A stretch of DNA of 64,000 nt, taken from Sphingobacterium sp. GVS05A (lineage in GTDB: Bacteria > Bacteroidota > Bacteroidia > Sphingobacteriales > Sphingobacteriaceae). Within the stretch, counting starts at the first letter, position 1. Every line of letters starts with the position of its first letter. The DNA is taken from assembly GCF_019969845.1 (NCBI RefSeq), contig NZ_JAHXYR010000001.1, forward strand, positions 372,001 to 436,000. Reading direction: 5' to 3'. Below the pieces are notes generated by a model. It was not told the DNA's origin, ran no database searches, and saw only the letters and a list, made by a program, of their open reading frames with translations. Shown here in pieces: positions 45,345 to 54,737 of this stretch. The translations under genes and the position numbers were made by a program.

Positions 45345-47168
45345 ATGAAAACATATTTTAGGCTCTTATCATTTGCTAAACCCATTGAGAAATTTGCGAT
45401 TCCGTATGTAATTTGCACCTTGATTACGGTTGTTTTTAGCACGTTAAATTTAGCATTACTCGCTCCATTACTCCATACACTTTTTAATACCGGTAAATCT
45501 GTCACTGAAGTTGTAAAACCTGAGACATATACGGATATTCTGGCCTGGTTTAATTACTATGCGAATGTAGCAAATAACCAACTTGGTGCTTATGGGGCAT
45601 TAAAGTACGTTTGTATTGTTATCGTAATCTCCGTATTTATCAGTAATCTTTTTCGTTATTTCTGCCAGCGGATTATGGAAAATTTTCGTATTCATACCTT
45701 GTTGAAACTACGCAGGGCAGTATTTGACAATGTGATGGATCTGCATGTCGGTTATTTTACGGGACAGCGGAAAGGAGATATCGTTTCCAAGGTTGCTTCC
45801 GATGTACAGGTTGTACAGTATTCAGTAACGGGTACTTTACAGGTCGTATTCAAAGAACCTTTGCAGCTGATCGCCTATATTGTGATGTTGTTTAATATCT
45901 CGGCCAAGCTGACCTTCTTTTCTTTATTGGTTATTCCGATTTCAGCATTTTTTATAGCACGAATTGTAAAAAATTTAAAAAGCCAAGCGCGTTCAGCTCA
46001 GGAATCCTATGGAAATATGATATCCTACCTGGATGAGGCACTATCCGGTATCAAAATCATCAAAGCCTTTAATGCGGTCTCTTTTATCAAAAATAGATTT
46101 CATAATGAGAACGAACGATATGCCAATATTGGTCGGGCAATGGCGAAGAGACAACAATTGGGTTCTCCCGTTTCGGAGCTGCTTGGGGTGATGATGGTTG
46201 CTATTATTTTATTGTATGGCGGACATTTGGTGCTTTCTGGAGATAAAAGTTTGACGGCACCTGCGTTTATCGCTTACATAGCCATTTTCTCGCAGGTCAT
46301 GCGTCCCGCGAAAGCATTGACAGATGCTTTTAGTGGTATTCATAATGGGCTTGCAGCAGGTGAACGGGTGTTGGAATTAGTTGATGAACGAAGTGAGGTG
46401 ACCGACAAACCGAATGCGAAAAAAGTTGAAAGCTTCGAGCAGCGTATTGTTTTTAAAGATGTAAATTTTGCTTATACGAAAGATAAGAAAATTCTTCAGG
46501 GAATAGACCTAAGCATCGAAAAAGGAAAAGTAGTTGCCCTAGTAGGCCCTTCAGGTGGCGGGAAATCAACATTAGTGGATCTCATCCCACGATTTATGGA
46601 TGTCACGGACGGACAGATCCTTTTTGATGGCGTGGATCTAAGAGATCTGGATCAGGATTCTTTACGTAGTATGATCGGTGTTGTCAATCAGGAATCTATT
46701 TTATTTAACGATACTATTTTCAATAATATCGCATTTGCCAATCTAGCCGCTAGTCAGGAAGAAATCGAAGCAGCGGCAAAAATAGCCAATGCACATGAGT
46801 TTATTCTAAAGACAGATCAGGGGTACCAAACCAATATTGGTGATCGGGGCGGTAAATTGTCAGGTGGGCAGCGTCAGCGAATCTGTATTGCACGTGCAGT
46901 GTTAAAAAATCCACCAATTATGTTACTCGATGAGGCTACTTCGGCCCTGGATACCGAATCCGAAAAATTAGTACAAGATTCCCTCTATAAATTGATGGAT
47001 AATCGCACAACAGTCGTGATTGCACATCGTTTAAGTACCATTCAAAATGCAGATAAGATTGTTGTAATCGAAGCTGGAAAAATTGTTGAATCGGGTAGCC
47101 ATACTGAATTGCTACAGCATAATGGCTTATATAAGAAGTTAATTGAGATGCAGCAATTTACCGACTAA
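45345..47168 (+). CDS. MsbA-like ABC transporter (fused permease-ATPase)
   Basis: This 607-residue half-transporter has an N-terminal six-helix exporter domain (about 15-330) with hydrophobic segments near 19-40, 85-107, 165-200 and 275-310. A nucleotide-binding domain follows: Walker A GPSGGGKST near 401-409, signature LSGGQRQR near 506-513, Walker B PIMLLDEATSALD near 525-537 and the switch IAHRLSTI. It exports lipids or other amphiphiles as a homodimer; similarity to MsbA suggests lipid A or phospholipid flipping, but multidrug exporters share the fold. Confidence 0.92.
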   Translation: MKTYFRLLSFAKPIEKFAIPYVICTLITVVFSTLNLALLAPLLHTLFNTGKSVTEVVKPETYTDILAWFNYYANVANNQLGAYGALKYVCIVIVISVFISNLFRYFCQRIMENFRIHTLLKLRRAVFDNVMDLHVGYFTGQRKGDIVSKVASDVQVVQYSVTGTLQVVFKEPLQLIAYIVMLFNISAKLTFFSLLVIPISAFFIARIVKNLKSQARSAQESYGNMISYLDEALSGIKIIKAFNAVSFIKNRFHNENERYANIGRAMAKRQQLGSPVSELLGVMMVAIILLYGGHLVLSGDKSLTAPAFIAYIAIFSQVMRPAKALTDAFSGIHNGLAAGERVLELVDERSEVTDKPNAKKVESFEQRIVFKDVNFAYTKDKKILQGIDLSIEKGKVVALVGPSGGGKSTLVDLIPRFMDVTDGQILFDGVDLRDLDQDSLRSMIGVVNQESILFNDTIFNNIAFANLAASQEEIEAAAKIANAHEFILKTDQGYQTNIGDRGGKLSGGQRQRICIARAVLKNPPIMLLDEATSALDTESEKLVQDSLYKLMDNRTTVVIAHRLSTIQNADKIVVIEAGKIVESGSHTELLQHNGLYKKLIEMQQFTD

Positions 47169-47301
47169 ACACGTCGTTTTAGGAAAGTTTTGTTGGTCTT
47201 TATCGGACTAAACATGACGCAATCCTGAATGAGTGTTGTCACATTTTATTATAACTTTTGTCGCCTTTTAGGTACATTTGTTTAAGATAGGAGATACATT
47301 A

Positions 47302-48501
47302 ATGAACGCAATAGATAAATTAAATTTCTTGATCACTGATAAACATTTAGACGTTGAATTAAGAAATATAGCCGAGAAAGTTTTGCGAGAGGAGCGTATC
47401 ACTTTTGATGAAGGAGTTCTTTTATACGAAAAAGGTGAATTAGGCTATCTTGGTGTTCTTGCCAATTATATCCGTGAGAAACGTCATGGAGATCATACCT
47501 TTTTTAACCGTAATTTTCACATTGAGCCCACGAATGTCTGTGTATATGACTGCAAATTCTGTTCCTACTCCAGACTGATCAAAGAGCGCGCCGAAGGTTG
47601 GGAAATGGAGGTCGATGGCATGATGGATATTGTGAAGAAATATGACAATGAAGCCGTTACCGAAGTGCATATTACTGGTGGTGTTGTGCCAAAGCAAAAC
47701 CTTGAGTTTTATGCGGATTTCTTTAAAAGATGTAAAGCACATCGACCGGAATTGCATATTAAGGGACTCACGCCAGTAGAATATTATTATATTTTCAAGA
47801 AAGCAAAGTTGAGCCACTATGACGGACTGAAATATTTACAGTCTTGTGGTCTTGATTCGATGCCCGGAGGTGGGGCTGAAATCTTCCATCCGGAAATCAG
47901 AGAGCAGATTGCGCATGACAAGTGTACGGCTGAGCAGTGGTTAGATATTCATGAACAAGCTCACCGCCTGGGGATGTATACAAACGCGACCATGTTATAC
48001 GGTCACATTGAACAATTCTGGCATCGGGTAGACCATATGGAACGTTTGCGACAGCTTCAAGATAAAACCGGTGGCTTCCAGACTTTTATTCCATTGAAAT
48101 TTAGGAACAAGGAAAACCAAATGTCACATATCCCTGAGGTTTCTGTTATTGAGGATTTAAGAAATTATGCAATCGCACGGATCTACATGGATAATTTTGA
48201 TCATATCAAAGCATACTGGGCCATGATATCAAGAGATACAGCACAATTGTCCCTAGCTTTTGGTGTGGACGATATTGATGGTACGTTGGACGATACGACC
48301 AAAATATACAGTATGGCTGGTGCGGAAGAGCAAAAACCTGGAATGACAACACAAGAGGTTGTGGAATTGATTAAACAGGTAGGCCGTCATCCCATTGAAC
48401 GCGATACATTGTATAATGTGGTAACTGACTATAATGATGTTGTCTTTGAAGTGGATACCAAAAAGAAAAGTTATTATGCACTACCTGTTGTAAACCCATA
48501 A
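47302..48501 (+). CDS. mqnE: Aminofutalosine synthase (radical SAM)
   Basis: From ATG47302 the protein has 399 residues; the frame is open to a TTG at 47278. The radical-SAM cluster CVYDCKFC near 78-85 fits the CxxxCxxC motif. Other landmarks are VTEVHITGGVVP near 118-129, GLDSMPGGGAEIFHPEIR near 188-205 and TNATMLYGHIE near 230-240. MqnE joins 3-[(1-carboxyvinyl)oxy]benzoate to SAM to give 6-amino-6-deoxyfutalosine for menaquinone. MqnC, the related cyclase, is less likely given the GGGAEI motif. mqnA lies two genes downstream. Confidence 0.9.
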   Translation: MNAIDKLNFLITDKHLDVELRNIAEKVLREERITFDEGVLLYEKGELGYLGVLANYIREKRHGDHTFFNRNFHIEPTNVCVYDCKFCSYSRLIKERAEGWEMEVDGMMDIVKKYDNEAVTEVHITGGVVPKQNLEFYADFFKRCKAHRPELHIKGLTPVEYYYIFKKAKLSHYDGLKYLQSCGLDSMPGGGAEIFHPEIREQIAHDKCTAEQWLDIHEQAHRLGMYTNATMLYGHIEQFWHRVDHMERLRQLQDKTGGFQTFIPLKFRNKENQMSHIPEVSVIEDLRNYAIARIYMDNFDHIKAYWAMISRDTAQLSLAFGVDDIDGTLDDTTKIYSMAGAEEQKPGMTTQEVVELIKQVGRHPIERDTLYNVVTDYNDVVFEVDTKKKSYYALPVVNP

Positions 48502-48518
48502 ACTAGATCATATTCATT

Positions 48519-49145
48519 TTGAAAAAGACATTTTATTTTATACGACACGGACAGACTGATTTAAATCTAAAGGGCATAGTGCAGGGGAGAGGGGTTAATT
48601 CCCCATTAAATGAAACAGGCATGGCCCAGGCTCAGGCTTTCTTTGAACGCTACAATACAGTGCCTTTTGACAAAGTATATACCTCGACTTTATTAAGGAC
48701 TCATCAGACGGTAAAAGGCTTTATTGACCAAAATTTACCTTGGGAACAGCTTGTCGGGCTGGATGAAATCAGCTGGGGAATCTACGAAGGGAAAGAGCAG
48801 ACGCCTGAGTTGTTGTCTGGTTTTGAGCAATTGGTTGCTGCATGGCGCAACGGAGAATTGGATGTCAGTATTGAAAATGGAGAATCTCCAAATGTATTAA
48901 TGGAACGCCAGCAGGTTGCATTGGATCATATGCTGGCCCAAGCAAATGAAGAAAATATCCTTGTTTGTATGCATGGTCGTGCCTTACGTATCATGCTTTG
49001 CCTCATGACTGGTATTGATGCTCGATATATGGATGATTTTCCACACACAAATACTGCTTTATATAAATTGCTGTATAATAATGGTCAATTTGAAATTATA
49101 GACCATTACAATACAGACCACCTAGAAGCATTGATGAATGAATAA
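48519..49145 (+). CDS. Histidine phosphatase (phosphoglycerate mutase-like) in the mqn operon
   Basis: This 208-residue protein begins at TTG48519, the only start placing the FIRHGQTDLN catalytic motif at 7-16; no ATG is in frame upstream before the mqnE stop. Arg9, His10 and later Arg, Glu and His residues (LLRTHQTVK, EISWGIYEG, VCMHGRALRIML) complete a canonical 2H-phosphatase active site. The substrate is unknown. It overlaps mqnA by 8 bp and follows mqnE by 17 bp, so it is translationally linked with futalosine-pathway genes. Confidence 0.9.
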   Translation: MKKTFYFIRHGQTDLNLKGIVQGRGVNSPLNETGMAQAQAFFERYNTVPFDKVYTSTLLRTHQTVKGFIDQNLPWEQLVGLDEISWGIYEGKEQTPELLSGFEQLVAAWRNGELDVSIENGESPNVLMERQQVALDHMLAQANEENILVCMHGRALRIMLCLMTGIDARYMDDFPHTNTALYKLLYNNGQFEIIDHYNTDHLEALMNE

Positions 49146-49866
49146 AATTAGAATTTCAGCCGTATCTTATACAAACACTTATCCGTTTTTGAACGGAATA
49201 CGTAAATCAAAGGTAATGGATCAGATCGATCTCAGTGTCGATTATCCAAGTGCCTGTGCGCAAAAAGTAATAGATGATGAGGCAGATATGGGAATTATTC
49301 CGACTGCCGCACTACTAAGTCTTCCTGAATATTATATCAATACAGATTTTTGTATCGGAACTGAAGGTGCCGTTGATTCGGTGTTTATTTTTTCCAATAA
49401 GCCCATTACGGAGGTGGAGACCCTCAGACTGGATAAGCAATCGCGTACTTCTAATGGCCTTGCCCGTGTACTGCTAAAGAATTACTGGAAACGCGAGGTT
49501 CAGTTGATTACAGACGACAGTGCGGAACCAGATGCTTATGTCCTGATCGGTGACCGCACCTTCGGTAAAAAGAATACCGTACCCTACGTTTATGACTTGG
49601 GGAAGGAATGGTTTGATTTTACAGGATTGCCTTTTGCGTTTGCCCTTTGGGTAAGCAATAAAAAGCTGCCTGAATCGTTTGTGAAAGATTTCAATGATGC
49701 CCTCGCTTACGGCGTGGCTCATGCGACCGATGTCATTGCGGGACTGCCCGAATTTGAAGGGTTTGATTATACAAAATATTTGACGGCACATCTTGATTTT
49801 CATCTAACGGATCAAAAACGGGAAGCTGTACAACGTTATCTGGGCTATTTAAAAGATTTGGATTGA
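49138..49866 (+). CDS. mqnA: Chorismate dehydratase
   Basis: This 242-residue protein has a periplasmic-binding-protein-like fold without signal peptide. The opening RISAVSYTNTYPFLNGI, then YPSACAQKVIDDEADMGIIPTAALLSL near 35-61 and GKEWFDFTGLPFAFALWVSN near 157-176, are MqnA landmarks. It dehydrates chorismate to 3-[(1-carboxyvinyl)oxy]benzoate, the first step of the futalosine route, feeding MqnE. mqnB/C/D are not in the window. A strong terminator follows. Confidence 0.9.
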   Translation: MNKIRISAVSYTNTYPFLNGIRKSKVMDQIDLSVDYPSACAQKVIDDEADMGIIPTAALLSLPEYYINTDFCIGTEGAVDSVFIFSNKPITEVETLRLDKQSRTSNGLARVLLKNYWKREVQLITDDSAEPDAYVLIGDRTFGKKNTVPYVYDLGKEWFDFTGLPFAFALWVSNKKLPESFVKDFNDALAYGVAHATDVIAGLPEFEGFDYTKYLTAHLDFHLTDQKREAVQRYLGYLKDLD

Positions 49867-49894
49867 TCAAATAAAGCGCGATGCATTAGAAATT

Positions 49895-49928
49895 AAAAAA
49901 GAGGTTTGTTCAACAAACCTCTTTTTTT
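49895..49928. terminator. Bidirectional terminator between mqnA and the DEAD-box gene
   Basis: AAAAAAGAGGTTTGTT pairs with AACAAACCTCTTTTTT with a minimal CA-rich turn. T tracts stand on both strands, and it separates convergent genes. Confidence 0.92.
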
Positions 49929-49955
49929 ATATGTAAATATATCTTGTTATGCTTT

Positions 49956-51260
49956 CTATGTTCTTCCGATTTTCACTTTTCGGCCTTTGACTTTCTGACC
50001 GTTAGCGGCATTGATGATCACTAAAGCCAGTTTACGTTTGACAGCAACATAAGCAATTTTGTCTTTGACTTCGATAATTCCGATATCGTCTTTTTCGATG
50101 CCATCCAGATTTAACAAAAAGCCAACGATGTCAATTTTGTTGACCTTATCCTTCCTTCCTGCGCTGACATAGAGTGTAGCAAAAGGCGAGTTTTCCGGCA
50201 GGTCATAAAAGTCCGGGAACTCCTCCTCTGCGGTATCTTCTAGAATGTAGGGATAATTTTCTTCCGGTTTTAAGATGACATACACGTCACCTTTTGCCTG
50301 CATACGCGCTGTGCGTCCATTGCGGTGTGTAAAATCATCTTCTTTATGTGGAAGCTGATAGTGAATGATTGCATCTACTTCAGGAATATCCAGTCCCCGA
50401 GCAGCAAGGTCTGTGGTAATCAAGACATTGTTAGAGTGGTTTCTGAACTTTAGTAGCGCCAACTCTCTGTCCTGCTGCTCCAAGCCACCATGAAAGATGT
50501 CATGAATGATATTACGATTGTCCAATAGGTCGCTGATATGATCGACAGCATCACGATGGTTGCAAAAAATAATCATTTTTTTTGTACCGATCTTGCAGAT
50601 AAGTTTTAATAGCGCCTCTAGTTTCTTTTGACTGGTTGCAACTACTTTTTTTATCGTGATCCGCGGGATATTGCTTGCATCTTTCAGGAAATCGACAGTA
50701 ACGGGATCCTGAATCTGCGTAAAAGGCGGAATGGTCTCCATTGTTGTCGCGGAGGTCAATATGCGCGACTTAATTTTGGGCATGTGCCGAATGATAAAAT
50801 CCATTTGCTGATGAAATCCAAGTTCCAATGACTTGTCAAATTCATCCAGTATTAGGGTATGGATTTGTGTCGGATCGAAATTTCCTTCTTCAAGATGCTG
50901 TTTTATTCGACCGGGGGTACCGATAAGAATAGATGGCGCATCTTTGAATGCGTTTTTTTCGATACGTGTGCTATGTCCACCATAAGCGCAGGTCACTTTG
51001 TATCCTGTCGTCAGTTTCCGGATGACTTGCTCGATCTGTAAGGCGAGTTCACGGGTGGGCACTAAAACCAGTACCTGTACTTCTCGGGCGATATCTTTTA
51101 GCTGTTGTAGTATTAATAATGAAAAGGCTAATGTTTTTCCTGACCCTGTAGGGGAAAGCAAGATGAGATCTTTGTCTTGTTGGTAGACGTCCAATACCTT
51201 TTGTTGCATTTCATTCAGGGATGAAATACCGAATTTGTTTAAAATAGCTTCTAGCTGCAT
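49956..51260 (-). CDS. DEAD-box RNA helicase (DbpA-like C-terminus)
   Basis: This 434-residue ATP-dependent RNA helicase shows motif I SPTGSGKT near 35-42, PTRELALQIEQV near 68-79 (Ia), GTPGRIK near 114 (Ib), DEFD near 139 (II, a DEAD variant), SATT near 170 (III) and HRNGRTARM near 309-317 (VI). The last 70 residues (LDGIEKDDIGIIEVKDKIAYVAVKR) resemble the DbpA RNA-binding domain that recognises 23S rRNA. Ribosome assembly is the likely role. Motif II is DEFD instead of DEAD, a modest departure. Confidence 0.92.
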   Translation of the reverse strand: MQLEAILNKFGISSLNEMQQKVLDVYQQDKDLILLSPTGSGKTLAFSLLILQQLKDIAREVQVLVLVPTRELALQIEQVIRKLTTGYKVTCAYGGHSTRIEKNAFKDAPSILIGTPGRIKQHLEEGNFDPTQIHTLILDEFDKSLELGFHQQMDFIIRHMPKIKSRILTSATTMETIPPFTQIQDPVTVDFLKDASNIPRITIKKVVATSQKKLEALLKLICKIGTKKMIIFCNHRDAVDHISDLLDNRNIIHDIFHGGLEQQDRELALLKFRNHSNNVLITTDLAARGLDIPEVDAIIHYQLPHKEDDFTHRNGRTARMQAKGDVYVILKPEENYPYILEDTAEEEFPDFYDLPENSPFATLYVSAGRKDKVNKIDIVGFLLNLDGIEKDDIGIIEVKDKIAYVAVKRKLALVIINAANGQKVKGRKVKIGRT

Positions 51261-51398
51261 GGCACAAAAGTACTAATTAAAACGAAAAGGTAACCCACCT
51301 CTTTCAGATGGATTACCTTTGTCAGATTTTTGTATTGGCCTTTATTGCGATTAATCGCTTTTTAAAGACCCAAAGTATAATACTTTAATAGTATTGTT

Positions 51399-52445
51399 TT
51401 AGAGTATATCAATACCTTCTTCTCTTAAAGCTTGTTTTTTATCTTCTTCCCAGATACTGACCTGTACTTCGCCGATATGTTGCTTTTTAAGCATAAACAT
51501 ACACACACGAGACTGCCCGATACCACCGCCCATCGATTCGGGTAATTCATCGTTAAGAAGCATGCTGTGAAAAGTCAACTTGGATTTTTCGCTGCAATTT
51601 CTGATTTCCATCTGATAGGCTAATGCTGTTTTGTCGACACGGATACCCATGGACGAAAGCTCGAATGCTGAATTTAAAATTGGATTCCAAACAAGAATAT
51701 CACCATTTAAACCATTGTAGCCAGCTTCATTTGTTGTACTCCAATCGTCGTAATCTGCCGCACGGCCATCATGTGCTACCCCATTGCTCAGTGCACCACC
51801 AATACCATAAAGAAATACCGCACCGTGTTCTTTTGTGATGGCATTTTCTCGTTCTTTGGCACTTAAGTCGGGGTACTTTTGCAATAACTCCTCCGAAGAA
51901 ATAAATGTAATGGTCTCAGGAAGGATCGCTTTTATCTGTGGGTATTTACGCTCCACCTGTAATTCTGTAAATCGAAGTGATTCGTATATATTGAGTACAG
52001 TATCTTTCAAAAGAACCAAATTACGCTGATCTTTTCCGATTACTTTTTCCCAGTCCCATTGATCTACATAAATGGAATGTATAGGGGTGTAATCTTCGTC
52101 CGGCCGAAGAGCTTTCATGTCGGTGACAATACCTTCACCCGGCAACATTTCAAGCTCTTTTAGCCGCACTCTTTTCCATTTCGCCAATGAATGAACCACG
52201 ACTGCCCGCTTTTCATTTAAAGATTTGATCGGAAAGGAAACAGGGCGCTCGATGCCATTTAGATCATCGTTTAATCCTGTGCCGTCCAAGACCACCAGTG
52301 GTGAGGAAATTGGAATCAGATTTAACTTGCTTTTTAATTCTTGGACAAATGTATCTTTAACGAAGCTGATAGCAACTTCGGTATTTAAAAGTTTTCTTCC
52401 CTCCATATGAGTCAATTGAAAAGCCATGTACGGATCGTTGTACAT
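51399..52445 (-). CDS. asnA: Aspartate--ammonia ligase (asparagine synthetase A)
   Basis: This 348-residue protein is the ammonia-dependent class II aaRS-like enzyme: Asp + NH3 + ATP to Asn. Landmarks are FVKDTFVQELKSKLNLIPISSPL near 29-51, GIVTDMKALRPDED near 105-118, HSIYVDQWDWEKV near 122-134 and HDGRAADYDDW near 224-234. The C-terminal PESMGGGIGQSRVCMFML near 303-320 is the class II motif 3 region. The use of ammonia is notable given the urease region 25 kb upstream, but no direct link is shown. The gene has its own upstream AT-rich region of 190 bp. Confidence 0.97.
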   Translation of the reverse strand: MYNDPYMAFQLTHMEGRKLLNTEVAISFVKDTFVQELKSKLNLIPISSPLVVLDGTGLNDDLNGIERPVSFPIKSLNEKRAVVVHSLAKWKRVRLKELEMLPGEGIVTDMKALRPDEDYTPIHSIYVDQWDWEKVIGKDQRNLVLLKDTVLNIYESLRFTELQVERKYPQIKAILPETITFISSEELLQKYPDLSAKERENAITKEHGAVFLYGIGGALSNGVAHDGRAADYDDWSTTNEAGYNGLNGDILVWNPILNSAFELSSMGIRVDKTALAYQMEIRNCSEKSKLTFHSMLLNDELPESMGGGIGQSRVCMFMLKKQHIGEVQVSIWEEDKKQALREEGIDIL

Positions 52446-52639
52446 CGCATCATTTTTCTTATTCAGTTATTTGATACAAAAATATGAAAATATCATTTGC
52501 TAATATGTTTTGTTGTTATTTTTGATATTTATCCATTAAAATGTTGAAAAAATATAAATATTACAAGAAAAAGCGAATAGGTCAATCTGTAATTATAAAA
52601 CTATTAATTTGTCGGTGCAACTAAATTGGTCCGACCTAA

Positions 52640-52677
52640 CAAAAAAAGCCCTGAAATAATTTTCAGGGCTTTTTTTG
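52640..52677 (-). terminator. Terminator of the IscA-like gene
   Basis: A 10-bp stem, AGCCCTGAAA with TTTCAGGGCT around a short AT loop, is flanked by A and T tracts on both sides, so it can work in either direction. It lies 20 bp past the IscA-like stop. Confidence 0.9.
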
Positions 52678-52697
52678 TTCTATTGAATGGGATTCGC

Positions 52698-53024
52698 TTA
52701 TACCGAGAAACTCTCGCCACAGGCACATGTACGGCTTGCATTTGGATTATGAAATTCAAATCCTTTTCCGTCCAACCCATCGGAGTAATCAAGTTCCGTT
52801 CCTGCTAAATAGAGGAATGATTTGATATCTAAACAAATTTTAACTCCTTTATCTTCGAAAAACTGGTCTCCCTTTTTTTCCTCATTATCGAAATTCAGTT
52901 TATAGCTTAAGCCTGAGCAACCACCACTTTCTACAGCAACACGCACAAAGTAATTGCCGTCATATTGCTCATCCTTCATGATTGCCTCGATACGAGTTTT
53001 TGCTTTATCAGTAACTGTAATCAT
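52698..53024 (-). CDS. HesB/IscA-family iron-sulfur assembly protein
   Basis: This 108-residue A-type Fe-S carrier has the three conserved Cys: GGCSGLSY near 34-41 and the C-terminal CACGESF near 100-106. It accepts or relays [2Fe-2S]/[4Fe-4S] clusters to targets. The charged loop (EEKKGDQFFEDKG) is slightly long for IscA and fits ErpA-like or SufA-like members as well. It lies 80 bp downstream of a cysteine desulfurase gene on the same strand, with a strong terminator after it, so the two form an assembly unit. Confidence 0.92.
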   Translation of the reverse strand: MITVTDKAKTRIEAIMKDEQYDGNYFVRVAVESGGCSGLSYKLNFDNEEKKGDQFFEDKGVKICLDIKSFLYLAGTELDYSDGLDGKGFEFHNPNASRTCACGESFSV

Positions 53025-53104
53025 AGTTGTATCTTTGTCTACAACAAAGATACATACAATCTCGCTATATTTCGCCTGTTCTTAAGTTTTTAGAATGTCA
53101 TAAA

Positions 53105-54283
53105 TTAACTGATCAAACCGGCCTTATAAAGTTGCCATATGGGTGATTGCTCTCTTATTTTTTGTACAGCTTCTTTGATCAATTGTGCGCATTGTAGGAT
53201 TTCTTCACCTGTGGTCAATATACTTAGGCTAAATCTGATTGCGGAAAGTGCATCTTCTTTGGATATGCCCATGGCCAGTAGTACATGTGACGCTTCCCTT
53301 GATCCGGTAACACAGGCGGAGCCGGAGGACAGGGCCAAGGTAGGACAGGCGGTCATAATCTCGCTTGCGAGCACATGCTTGAAACTGATATAGCTTGTCG
53401 TCGGTAGGCGAAGGGTATTTTGCCCATGTATAATAATTTCAGGAATATCAGCTAGCTCGGCTTCCAGCAGATCCCGGTACGCCCGAACGTTTGTATAGGC
53501 TTGTGGAGTTAGCGTGGAGATCGCCTTTCCAAAGCCGACGATGGCCGGAACATTGTAGGTGCCGCCTCGAAAACCATTCTCCTGACCACCACCTAAAATT
53601 AATGGTGTAAGCTGAATGGGTTTTGATTTGCGTCGGATATAAAGTGCACCAATTCCTTTTGGGCCGTGAATTTTATGTGCACTCAGACATAAAAGATCAA
53701 TAGGAAGCTGCTGGAGGTCGATCGCAACTTTTCCGATTGCTTGTGTGGCGTCGCAAAAAAATAGAATATCTTCTTTATTGCAGATGGATGCCACCTGTTC
53801 GATCTCAGCCAACACGCCAGTCTCATTATTCGCCGCCATCAGACAGATTAATATGGTTTTGGCGGTAATGGCATTTTTAAGATCATCCAAGTCTATGTGC
53901 CCCTGACTGTCAACGGGAAGATAAGTAATTTGTGCCCCTTGTTTGGTCAGTTGTTCACAACAACTTAATACTGCTTTATGCTCCGTAGTGGCTGTAATGA
54001 TATGATTGCCTTGAGACTGATATTTGTCAAATACACCCTGCAGTACGGTATTGATGCTCTCTGTAGCTCCGGAATTGAAAAAAATTTCCTTTGGCGTACA
54101 ATTTAAAGCCGCGGCGACTTGTGCTCTGCTCTGTTGAACCGCTGCATTTGCCGCTCTACCCATCTGGTGGTAAACACTGGATGCATTAGCATAATTTTGG
54201 ATGAAATAAGGGGTCATCTCCTGCCATACTTCATCCAAAATTCGGGTGGTTGCATTGTTGTCCAAATATATGGTATCCTTCAT
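53105..54283 (-). CDS. Cysteine desulfurase (IscS/NifS group)
   Basis: From the ATG at 54283 the protein has 392 residues; a second frame start at 54289 adds two. It has YLDNNATTRILDEVW near 5-19, FNSGATESINTVL near 70-82, ATTEHKAVLSCCEQL near 99-113, the PLP lysine in SAHKIHGPKGIGALY near 201-215 and the catalytic Cys loop SSGSACVTGSREASHVL near 322-338. It extracts sulfur from L-cysteine as enzyme persulfide for Fe-S assembly. The IscA-like partner is immediately downstream. The active-site loop is the longer IscS/NifS type, not SufS. Confidence 0.94.
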   Translation of the reverse strand: MKDTIYLDNNATTRILDEVWQEMTPYFIQNYANASSVYHQMGRAANAAVQQSRAQVAAALNCTPKEIFFNSGATESINTVLQGVFDKYQSQGNHIITATTEHKAVLSCCEQLTKQGAQITYLPVDSQGHIDLDDLKNAITAKTILICLMAANNETGVLAEIEQVASICNKEDILFFCDATQAIGKVAIDLQQLPIDLLCLSAHKIHGPKGIGALYIRRKSKPIQLTPLILGGGQENGFRGGTYNVPAIVGFGKAISTLTPQAYTNVRAYRDLLEAELADIPEIIIHGQNTLRLPTTSYISFKHVLASEIMTACPTLALSSGSACVTGSREASHVLLAMGISKEDALSAIRFSLSILTTGEEILQCAQLIKEAVQKIREQSPIWQLYKAGLIS

Positions 54284-54309
54284 CAGCATAAAGATAAGGA
54301 TAATGGTGT

Positions 54310-54735
54310 TTATACAGAAGCTTTCACATCAACTTCCTTCTTTTTGACATTGGGATCATAGCGTAGTCCCGGTGTCAACCAATACATCAAAATAACGCGT
54401 GAATATCGATAATTGAAGGGAGACATCAACACAACACTTAATATAGCGACAGTCGCATAAAGAATGAAGGACGAGTCATTTCCGGTAAGGATGTAGGTTG
54501 CCATACAGGCCGTTACCATCTCTGCGATGGCAAATGCATAGGTGACATACATGGCACCATAGAAATAACCCGGTTCACGTTCGTAGCGGAGACCACAGTA
54601 TTCACAGTTACTATTCATCTTTTGGACCTTTAGACCATAGGCAGGACCTTTATATACATGACCAACTCTACATCTTGGACATTTTGCTTGCCATGCCGCT
54701 TTGAATTCCGATAATTCGTATTTAACTTCTTCCAT
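54310..54735 (-). CDS. DUF983 membrane protein with zinc-ribbon-like motif
   Basis: This 141-residue protein begins with two Cys pairs, CPRCR near 19-23 and CEYCG near 44-48, likely binding zinc. GYFYGAMYVTYAFAIAEM near 56-73 is the DUF983 hallmark, followed by two hydrophobic segments. The family is widespread in Bacteroidota with no assigned function, sometimes near cytochrome oxidase genes. It lies 3 bp after the AraC gene upstream and 27 bp before the cysteine desulfurase, so one operon is plausible. Confidence 0.9.
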   Translation of the reverse strand: MEEVKYELSEFKAAWQAKCPRCRVGHVYKGPAYGLKVQKMNSNCEYCGLRYEREPGYFYGAMYVTYAFAIAEMVTACMATYILTGNDSSFILYATVAILSVVLMSPFNYRYSRVILMYWLTPGLRYDPNVKKKEVDVKASV

Positions 54736-54737
54736 AG

